Below are positions 26,021-37,393 of a stretch of 64,000 nt of DNA, piece after piece. How positions within the stretch are numbered: the first letter of the stretch is position 1; each line of letters begins with the position of its first letter. A program made the translations under genes and the position numbers. The notes under the pieces were generated by a model. It ran no database searches. It was given only the letters and a program-made list of their open reading frames with translations, and was not told the origin of the DNA. This DNA is from Pagrus major (Eukaryota; Chordata; Actinopteri; Spariformes; Sparidae), in the NCBI RefSeq assembly GCF_040436345.1, contig NC_133235.1, forward strand, positions 15,232,160 through 15,296,159, in the 5' to 3' direction.

Positions 26021-29000
26021 CACATGAGACCCTCACAAGCTCCCAGCTGTCTGTCAAGGCCGCTGCCCTGCGCATGGTTGACCTACCGCTGTCCGTGTAC
26101 GGCTCCCTGGCACAGGTGAGGGTGTGTTTGAAAGTGGTAGGAGTTGGTCAACAGTTTTGTTATTGGGATTTATGAGAGGGAAGGTTGTTGAGGGTGCAGT
26201 TGCACTTTCAGGTTCTTTCCCGTTTTCTCAACTGTTTTGCAAACATTGACTGTGTTTCTGTTTCAATTTGACATGTTTGGCCCTATCGTTGGCATGAACA
26301 AATAGCTGGACTAAAATACGGGTTGCTGTTCCTACAAATGGCTTTTTTTACTAGCAATTGATAATATTTTAAGCAAATATCTAGCAGTTCCTTACATCTC
26401 CTTTAGAAGAAATACAGAGATAAAGTAACAATAAACTTGGAGGGACTTCCCGAAACACAGTTACGTTCTGGCAAAAATATGTGAGTGATCTGCATCAAAA
26501 GATCCACACTGTCTCCAGCTTGACTGATGTCTAATTTTAGGTGTAACAACAACAATTCAAATGTTTTCAGGAGAATGATTTCCATATTTTATATATCAGT
26601 TCTCGCTCAGAAATTACTGTAAACTATACAAATTAAAGCCCTACTACATTTAATTCTTAAATGTCAAACAATATCTAGACTTGTCTCATAGTTGTCATTA
26701 TCCAGTTAAGTGTGAATCAGGGGACGTAAACACAAGTAACGTGACCTCACAAATAGCTAGATTATTGGATATACCTTTGGTTATTAGTTAGCTTGCATTG
26801 TGGAAAATGTAACCCCTCACCCCCTTCATTATGTGCTCCTTTACGTCCTCATGTGCATGCTGTTTCTGCTGGTAAACAGGATATACAAACATGGAGACCT
26901 GCTCAACCAAACTTTCCGGTGCTACAAGTATTCAAAAGTTTTACTGACCTTCTTTTAACCAGTTATGTTACACAATACGTTTGTTTTTTCCTTGTTGTAC
27001 TTCATTAATCGCGGTGTTATCAGAAATGCATCTGCATGTGGCAGAGTGAGTTGTCTGAAGGTCAGATGTGACTGAATTTGGCACAACTCCATTCACTGTG
27101 CTCCCTCTAAGCTGGTTAGGAAGGTCTGTGGCTGTGTCTGTTTACATGTACAGTACTACTACATGTTTGAGCAGTGCAGCTAACACCTTTGTATGATGGA
27201 AAGATACTGGCCAGCAGCTGAGCTTGATACTGTTGCTGATTAGAATGTGTAAAAGGGTTCATTTGATATGGGCATAGAGGACAGCCAAAAGTCAGCATCT
27301 GGCTTTCCATGAGCATGAATATTGACTGCACAGTTTGAATACTGTTGTAATAAAACTTCAGTATCATACTTGAGTAGTAATGTGTCTTTATGGATATTTA
27401 ACCAAACTGGAAGAGCTGTTTGTAAAATCCACAAAAGTTAAAGCTCATTTAAAACTTTTGTTCTCAAAAAAATAACAATGTTGAATGTGATCTTTCTGAA
27501 AGTGCAAATTTCAAAATTGCTATCTGAAATTATAAAACACAGTCCAAAATCTGAGACCTTTTATTATAAATGGACATAAATGTCAGTTTTTCATTAAAAT
27601 GTAAAGCAAATGCTGTTTATACTTAGCAAGTATACATAATAAGCACAAAAAGAAGTGCACTAAAACTCCTCAGTTCCTGTAATGTTTCCACTTTTAGTTG
27701 TAAACATTTTGTTTGTTGGTGTTTATCTTTTCCTTTGCTGGATAGTCTCCAATATTTTCTCTTAGGGACCCTCATGTTACAGTGTTTATGAGTAGTGCAT
27801 GAGGACAGTGTGTGGCCAGAGTCACGTAGCAGATCTGGAATCTGGTAGGAGCATGACCTGACATGTGTGAATAGCAGGAACGTGAACGGCATGGAAACAC
27901 TGCAGGCCTGTAACACCATTCAATCATCCCAGTCCATTTTCAAAAAAGTCAATATTATGGCTGTTGTCATCACTCCTAAATCAGTGTTTATGTAATCGTC
28001 AGTTGTAGGGAATGTGCAGCAGTGTGTCTGTGTAGATAATCTCCCTCATCATTCAGTGTTTCTATCTATAGCCCCCCCCCCCCAGCCATGCACGCTATCT
28101 GAAATGGATTCTTTGAAATCTAAATGACAGGCTGGTAGCTGATTCTCAGCTCTGTTTGTTACATCATCGCTATCCAGAATATTTTGAGTGATCCATCCTC
28201 AGATGAACTCCCATCAGACAGGACATGTATTCTGTGTTGTGCATGATGTAGTCCCTCCTGTTCTTTTTCCCAACCTTCATGCTGGTCATTATTAGGGATG
28301 CACGATATGTATTTTTTTCAGCTGATACTGATAACCTATAGATACCTGCTTCTCATGGCCGATACCAATAAGATATCCAATAATTTTACATTTTTGTACT
28401 TTAAAAATGATCCTAACCTGTAGTTTATGCACATCTGAATGTTGAGAAAACTAATTTGTAGTGAGCTAAGATGGATGATTTAAGATTACACAGCTCTAAT
28501 AAAATTTGTTCTGTTAAAACTTTTTCTTTCCTCTCTGAGCCCTTATGGGAGCCCCTCTGTAAAACTACTTTTACAAAGGTTTTTACAACTGTAAGAAATG
28601 TCAACACCCATGGTGACATTTTTGGCAAAAATCACATCATCATTTTTATCTGTTTTTTTCTTCAGTGAAATTGAAATGTAAAACTTCTGTCTGACTCCCT
28701 CAGTCAGAAAAAGGGATGTGATAATTTAATCAAAAGATGTTAAAATACAGAGCATGAGCATTAGTTTGATCAGATTTTCTTTTTTTCTTCCTTTTTTTTT
28801 TTTGGGCCTGCTCCAAACTGACCAAACAGAGAAGAAACCAAGTTGCTGCTCAGGCTTCTTTTTAAGATGCATAAACATTTCAAATCAAACTTTTTCTCCC
28901 TCCACTTGTCCTCCAGGTGAGTGTCAGCACAGGCACCAAGAAGCTGGTGGCAGCCACTGCCTTCGGTGCTGTCTCACTTCTCTTCCTTGCACGTCACTTC

Positions 29001-32000
29001 CAGAGGAGGAAGGGCAGAAAGAAGACTCACTCGCCTCAGTGGGAGCAGGCTGGCTTTGAATTTGCCTTCCCGGCCTTAGCAGAGAACGGTAAAACTCGCT
29101 GACACTGTGATATTTTTTCCTCTCACCCAGCAGGCTCTTGGCCTGTGATCTCTTCTTAGTAGGTTAGCTCAGTTGCTGGTTTGTGATGTAATCAGACTGA
29201 CATGTTGGACAGCTCCTGTATTACCATGAACTGAATGCTTTAACTCATTTAATCTCACTTAGGAAGATTTGCGGCCTGGGGTTAGAGTTCCGAAGAGAAA
29301 TTTACAGAAACGCAGGATTAGGGGGTCACGTGACGTCACCGAACAAAATGGTCGCCTAGTTGGAGACGTCCCGATTAACCCACCAATTTACCCCAAATTC
29401 GCTAGTTGAATCTGAGTGGTCGTGCTCTAAGTCTCAGTAAAGCGATAGTCTAACACTTTAACTACGCTGGGAGCTCTTGTAAAACGTGTTTTATGGAAAC
29501 CAGAACAACAAAATACGGCACCAATATCCCGCTAGCTAGCGGGGCGAGCGCTAAGCTAACATACGACGCGGGCACCATGACGGGAACCGGTAAAGCAGAG
29601 TTCAACGGCGGAGGTGTCTTGGCTGCCATGCAACAGTCCCTAGAGAAAGCCACAGAAGAGATGGGACAAGTCGGGAAGCTCTTGGCGGCTTTGCAGGCAG
29701 ACATGACGAATGTTAAGGAAGCCAGTGCCGGTTTGAGAACCGATGTCAACGGAATACTGACCCGGTTGGATGAAGCAGAAAGTCGCATCTCTGTGCTAGA
29801 GGATGAGAACCACCAGCTTCGCCGAACAGCGGATAAAAGTGCTAAAAAGTGTGAGGAACTACACCAGGCCGTTGAAGACGCTGCCAACAGGGACAGACGC
29901 CAAAATTTGCGGCTCGTTGGTCTGAAGGAAAAGCTTGAAGGTAGAAACATGACAGACTGTGTGAAGAAAATAATCTCTGAGACCCTGGATATTGAATTGG
30001 ACGGATCACAGCTGCAGCGAGTGCATCGTGCCCCAGTACCAATGCCCGAAGAAGACCGGCCGCCCAGACCCATCATCATGCGGTTTCTAAGTTTCTTAGA
30101 GAGGGAACGGGTGCTGTCTGCTGCAAGGGAGAAATACAGGAAAAAGGAAAGCGTGATCTGGGGGGGCTGCAAGCTGTCATTTTTTCCTGACATGACCAAA
30201 GAGACGGCGGAGAAGAGGAGAAAGTTCACAGATGCCAGGAACCGGCTGCACAATCTGGATGTGCGCTTCACTCTTGCATACCCGGCCGAATTACGCTTTA
30301 CATGGAGGGGGAAAAGGATGAAGTTTACTGATCACAGAGAGGCAATGGACTTTATCAACAAGGAGGAGACGGAGCGTCTGAGAGCAGTAGAGGAGGCTTG
30401 AACTTTATCCCGGCGGACTGACAGTTTGACCAATACACGGTATAAGGATCCGGATTGCATGGCTCAATGTGCACAGGACACGACTTTTAGTTTAATTATT
30501 TTTTAACCTGATCTCTGAACACGTTTAAAACGCAGTGAGTATGGGACTCCGTCCAACTGGTTGGTCTATAGTATAGCGGCTCGAAAATGTGTAATGACCT
30601 AAGTGGTTCTCTTTATGTTTGTATTTTAAATCAAAAGTGACGCGGAGTGTCATAATTTACTTTTGTCTATTCAGAGCCAGCAATGTCGGAACAATGCAAC
30701 GGAGAGGCCCACGCTGTTTGTTTTTTTGTTTGTTTATTTGTTTTTCTTTGTTTGGGTTACGATCCCGAGCTATGCAAACAACATTTCAAATACCGCTGTT
30801 TGGTCTGTGCACATTATGTGCGTACTACATACAGTACGTGTGCGGCATATTGTAAAATGAGACACAGGTGACGTTTTGAGGGGTGGTGGGGGCGGGGGGG
30901 CTTCTAATGGGGACCATCTGAGTGTGATTCATGGACCGAGTTTGCGGTGGGTCTCTCAATAGTGTGAGAGAAGGGAGGGGCGGGTACCCTGTTCTATATG
31001 GGGTTTTGTTTAGTGTTCTATGTTCCGAAGGGGTTTTATGTATGGTTTTCTGCGTGTTAACTTGGGTTGTGATAGGCAGCGGGGTGGCACTCTCTCCTTT
31101 TTTTTCCTTCTTCTTTCCTTTCATTCTTCACCATCCTCTGTGTGAGTTATCATTTCAGTATGGTCCATATACAAGGTATCTATTAAATTATGGCTAATTG
31201 TGTGAGGTTAATATCCTGGAATGTAAACGGGCTACAAAATCCAGTGAAAAGAAAAAAATGTTTATCATACCTTAAGTCCAAACAAACTCATATAGCTTTT
31301 TTACAGGAGACCCACTTGACTGATTCAGAGGCTGCCAAATTGAAAAGAGACTGGGTTGGTCAGATATATCACAGTTCATATACAAGTAAAAAGCATGGTG
31401 TGGCCATTCTAGTTCACAAAAAGTTAAATTTTCTCATTGTAAAAGAGCAGAAGGACGAACAAGGAAGAATGATACTTGTGGAAGCTAAAATTGATGGGAA
31501 AAAGGTTAATTTATGTAACATTTATGCACCCAATATAGGAGATCCAGTCTTTTTTCATGGAATAAATAATTTAATAGGGTGCATACCTGATGGGCACACA
31601 ATTTTAGCAGGGGATTTCAATCAAGTCTTGGATGGGACCCTGGATAAAACCACCTTTTCTAATAATGTACCAAAAGACAGGATGGCAATTAAACTCTTGA
31701 TGAAGGACCTGGGATTGATTGATATATGGAGGCTTGTCAACCCGAGACAGAGAGAATACACATTCTATTCCCATAATCACAAATCTCACTCTAGGATAGA
31801 TTATTTTTTAATTGGCAAGGATCTAGTAGAGAGCATCTCAGACTGTACAATAGGACCCATAGCACTGACCGATCATGCTGCAGTGCAGCTAGATTTAGTA
31901 ATTAAATCAGATGGGGCAAGGAAAAATAGGTGGAGGCTAAATGTGTCGTTACTACGGGATCCAGAATTTAATAGTTTATTAGAAAATGAACTTGATAATT

Positions 32001-35000
32001 TCCTCCAGGAAAACACTGGGTCAGTAGATAGGTTTGGGACTGTCTGGGAGGCTTCTAAGGCTTACATAAGGGGGAAAGTTATTGCCTATTCAAGCAAGAA
32101 AAAAAGAGAGCAAATACAACGATTAAAGGATCTTGAATCTCAGCTTAAAGAATTTGAGAAATCATTGTCTGAGAAGCACTCTGACCCGTTGTTGAAAAAA
32201 GTATGTGATTTGAAATTTCAAATAAATGAAATATACAACAAAAAAGCTGAATATGCCCTATTCAGGTTGAAAGGTAATTTTTACGAGAGTGGAGAAAAAT
32301 CAGGGAAACTATTGGCTAGGCAATTACATCAAAAAGAGACTAGTTACGCTATACCAGCTGTTAAAAATGAGAAAGGCGAATTGGTGACACAAACAGGGGA
32401 AATTAATAAAGTATTTGCAAATTTTTATGAACAACTCTATAAATCCGAAATCAATCCGGATGTAGGTAGCTATCAGACTTTTTTCTCAAATATCAACCTG
32501 CCAGAAATCTCAGGTGATCAGAAAAACTTTTTAGACAGCCCCATAACAGTCGAGGAGGTTAAAAAAGCCATTTCATCAATGAGGGTTGGAAAGTCACCTG
32601 GTCTAGATGGCTTTCCCTCAGAATATTATAAGAAGTTTGTGGACAAATTGGCCCCTATCCTAAAAACAGTGTATGATGAATCATTTTCATTGGGGAAACT
32701 ACCAGAAACATTTAATGAAGCGCTGATTTCCTTAATTGCTAAAAAAGATAAAGATCCCGCTGATCCAGGAAGCTTTAGACCTATCAGTCTGATCAATGTG
32801 GATTGTAAAATTCTGACAAAGATTTTTGCTATGAGGCTAGAGAGCGTTTTACCACACTTGATACACTCGGATCAGGTGGGTTTCATAAAAGGAAGATCAT
32901 CTTCAGATAATGTTAGACGCCTCTTACATCTCATTCAGCTTAATCGAGATGAAAGCACCCCAATAGCTGCCTTCTCCTTAGATGCCCAGAAGGCATTCGA
33001 TAGAGTGGAGTGGGGCTTTTTGCGGCATACACTTGGTATATTCGGGTTTGGGGAAGGTTTTATCAAATGGGTGGACATAATTTATTCAGACCCCAGAGCA
33101 ACAGTGATAACGAATGGACTGACCTCGCCCTTTTTTAGTCTAAAACGCGGGACCAAACAAGGAGACCCTCTTAGTCCTCTACTTTTTACATTGTTCCTTG
33201 AACCATTGGCCACTGCAATTAGGACAGATATTGATATTAAAGGAGTGTCACAAGGGGGGGAGGAACACAAACTCTTTATGTACGCAGACGACATTTTATT
33301 ACTTATCAAAAACCCTATAGTGTCTATCCCTAATGTCTTATCAATAATTGAATCATTTTCAAAATTATCTGGCTATAAAATAAATTGGCAAAAATCTGAA
33401 GGTATGCCAATATCGAGAGGGTGCAACCAATCAGTAATCTCTACATTCCAATTTAAGGTTATCCCATCTGGAATGAAATATCTAGGGATTAGATTATGTT
33501 CAGATCTAGAAAATATAATCTCTATTAATATAGGTCCTTTAATTAAAAAAATTAAGACGAATCTGGACAAATGGAAATTGATAAACCTTACTCTGTGGGG
33601 GAAAATTAATATTATAAAGATGGCAGTCGCTCCACAATTTAACTACATTTCTATGATGATACCAGTAACCATCTCTGACCGTATTTTCAAACAATATAAT
33701 CGTATGATAACAGACTTCTTATGGAACGGGAAAAAACCCAGAATTGCTTTGAAGAAACTCTGTGCCTCAAAAGATATTGGGGGGCTAGCTCTTCCAAATA
33801 TGGAATTATATAGCACAGCATTTGAAATGAACAAACTAACAAATCACTGGACAGATTATGGGTCAAACCCTAGTTGGGTTAAGATCGAGAAGGAACTTGC
33901 CACTCCATTTAATATTGTGGAATTATTATCACAGAAGAAAACGGACAGACAGAGAGAAGAAGGAAACCTAATCTTACAACACTCTCGATGGGCATGGGCA
34001 AGAGCACATAAGACCTTGGGGATTTCTCAATATAAACAGGGTTATTCTTCTATATGGAATAACCCTTCAATATGTATAGGGAAAAAGACATGCTCTTGGG
34101 GTACATGGTTGGCAAAAGGGATACGTGTTGTTAATGACCTCTATAAGGACCAGTCATTTGTATCATTTCAGGACCTTAAAGAACAATATGGTCTAACAGA
34201 CAAAGGGGATTTCTGGAAGTATTTACAGTTGAGGAGTAGTGTGAGTTCTACTTTTGGATTAGAATGGACAGAGGCCGGAGAAAATAAGGTTCAAGAATTT
34301 CTCAATTGTCGTCATACTCTGCATTCAGCCTCTATGTTTTATAGAAAAATGTCAAATATTCAAACAAAAATGTGTGAAAGCTTGCGATTAATATGGCAAA
34401 AGGATCTTGGTGATGAGATCAGCGAAGATGTATGGCAGGATGTGATCTCAAATGTAGGTTGGGCTACAAGGGATGCAAGGAGTAAGTTCATCCATTATAA
34501 GATTGTACATAGATACTATTTTACACCACTGAAACTGTTTAAAATGGGATTAACTCAGGACAGTAAATGCTGGAAATGTCATAAGGAGTTGGGGACATTC
34601 CTTCATGCTATATGGGACTGTCCTATGGTACTGCCCTTCTGGAAGGTGGTGCTGAAAAACCTTGAAGGATGGCTTAAACAACCTTTACCAGAATCCCCAC
34701 AATTATGCCTGCTAATGGATAGGGCTCTAATGCCACCAAGCCTTACCAAAGCAGAGGTCCGGGTGACAATGACTGGTCTTGTTGTTGCGGCTCGGCTCAT
34801 ACTACGCAAGTGGAAGAGCCCACATAAACCAGAGCTTGTGGAGTGGTTAAAACTCATGACAGAGACTGCTGCCTTTGAAAAGATGGTTGCTAGGGTTAAT
34901 AATGTTCCAAATAAAATTAGTCAGATATGGGAAGTCTTTGTGAACTACATAGGGGATGTGCCATAGGGGGGTGTGAGGCATGGTTGGAAGGATAGTTACA

Positions 35001-37358
35001 TTACATTGCATGTAATTGTATTTATTTATGCTTTGAATATGTATGAAGCATGAGGGGTGCCAGGGGTGGGGGCTGCCTTTGAGTTGTGGGATGAGTGTTC
35101 TGTTTTCATCAATGTTGTATTTTGTTTTTATTTTTTTTTCAGATGTTTTTATTTTCTCTTTTTGTCTGTTTTTCTCCTCGTCCTATCAATCTGTTTCTCC
35201 TTTTTTGCTTTCTTGAACAGACTATTGATTTGTGCGATACCTGTAACACTTGAAATGTCTGTAAAGTTATGTTAAAACAAATAAAAATTTGAATGACAAA
35301 AAAAAAGAAACGCAGGATTAGATGGAGTCAAATGACAAACAGTGACAGGAGAGTATATTTGCAAAGCCAACTCTGTTTCTTTTTATGCGAACATCAGTTA
35401 ATCTAACACCTGTGATAATGGCTAATGATGATATGATTGCTCTTGCTGAAGCTGGAATTTGACCCAAGAGAGAATTACATTTGAATTAACGTGTAATACA
35501 GCATGAACAGAATGATAAACATGGATACAGGTAGTCAGAAAAAACCAAAGTGCCATGTGACCTCCAGCCTCAGTAACTTTTTGAGACTCTTTAAATGTTA
35601 AATGTGTTTGCAGAGTTGGACTGTTCCTTCTTTTAAAAATGTGTCCCTGCTGGCCCCCGTGCACTCTCTGAATGTGAGCAAATCAAATAAAATCTCTACA
35701 AACAGATGCGGTATTAAGTACATCGACGAACTGAAACAGCTTTCTGATGCAAGTATGAGTATAAATTTGATTTGTAAAAATAATCAGAGCTTGAAGCTGT
35801 TTTTATAAACCAACTCTCAGCAGCAGGTGAGCCAGAGAGTAAATTATTAAAACGGGGCAGTGATGCAAACTTAGAGTCGTGCAGTTGGCAAACACTGTTT
35901 ATTCATTGTGTAACTCTGCTACATGCTCATGCAGCGTGATCCCTGTATTCACATCTGTCTCATAAAAGTTATCTCTGAACTCTCATCTCTATCTGCCCAG
36001 ATAACACCAGTCAAAACATCACTCTCACCCTCAACTCCAAGAATGGCTGCTCCTCTGGTCTGGTTCTCACGACAGGAGACTACAGGAAGCTGTCTGGGTC
36101 TCTGCTGAGCCTGGCATCGGTAAGATATTTTTTTATTTAAAAAATCCAAACCCAGAAATATAATGCAATAACAAGCTACAATTGTTAGGAAAGAAAAAGT
36201 AGTATACCATATACTTAAATGGGTAGAATCACATCTACTGATGGCTTTCGTCTGTCCAAACCAGTCCTCTTTGTTGCATTCTTCTACCTGGTACAGCACA
36301 GTTTCAGTAAAGATTGGATCTCTTTGGATGTGAGATCTCCCTTCGACTCACTGCAAAATGTTGAATTAACTAGGTGGTCAAATAGCATTTAATGTTTGGT
36401 ATATGCTCTGTGGATGGGGTTAAGTATACGTTTTCACATGTTATTGGCAAAAATATCAGTTTTACCACAGATTTTCTGAACTAATGAGTAAACGAAATCA
36501 CACATGTAGACCTACAGCAATACTTGGGCTGTCCCAAATAGTTCTAAGCTTTGAAGCTTCATTCATTACTTTGATATTCGAGTTCAAAACCAACATTTGA
36601 AAGCTGTGCAGCATGATAGTTGAGTCTCAGTCCCAGGCCATCAATTACAGACACTGGTACGGAGACATCTTTCCCCAGAATTACTTAAACTCGACCTTTT
36701 AACAGGGCAGTCTAGTAGCAATCTAAATGACATAACCACAATGATAGAGAATCTATTTCGGCTTTAACACCGTCAGGATGTATCACTTAAACCGTGACCA
36801 AAAAAGATCATATTATGTATCTGCATTCGCTCGCCGCTCTTTGCTTTTGTTTGAGGATTTTTTATTTATTTATTTTTCGGGTGATGATTTAATGAAATAT
36901 GACAACAGACATTTAATGCTTCATTCAAAAACCTCAATAGAAGCCTCAGCTGTCAACAATGACGCGTGGTGCAGCCCTAAACAAAGGACACTAAACATGT
37001 GGAGTTGATTGGGTTGACGTGCTTTGTGTTTGTGGTGAGATGCTGCTTCCATTACTTGAAAGTTATCTATGTTCTTCTGCCGTGGCTTTGCAGGTAAAAA
37101 GCATGAACTCATCCAGCAGCAGCACCTGCGCCAATGAATCCACCTGTTGGGACCGAGCGGGGGAAGCTGACATCTGCAGTTTGGTCAACTTACCCGTCAC
37201 CACACCTGAAAACCTCTACCTTATGGGTAAAGATACTTAAACGCTAGTGTTTGTAAATAGGAAGGACAATGAGCCTCATAATAAATGTGTTGAAATTATT
37301 GAAATTTTTTGGTGCTTTGTTTCAAAATGAAGCTTTTGAGTTACTGATTATTTCACGA

Positions 37359-37393
<35 letters not shown>

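Larger units (their letters stand above)
29322..35305 (+). mobile_element. Full-length LINE-1-type retrotransposon in miga1 intron 3
   Basis: About 6.0 kb, same orientation as miga1, flanked by perfect 16-bp copies of AGAAACGCAGGATTAG (29306-29321 and 35306-35321). It has a 5' UTR (29322-29492), ORF1 (29493-30401), a 788-bp spacer, ORF2 (31190-34966) and a 3' UTR with AATAAA near 35278 and a short tail TGACAAAAAAAA. Both ORFs are uninterrupted, and the duplication is perfect, so the insertion is recent and the copy may be autonomous. Codon and base use differ from the surrounding intron (ORF1 GC-richer, ORF2 A-rich). Confidence 0.96.

Noticed and set aside
29462..30271. 269-codon minus-strand open frame
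   Set aside because: It is the antisense shadow of LINE ORF1, has no recognisable domain, and the plus-strand frame is clearly the L1 ORF1 protein.
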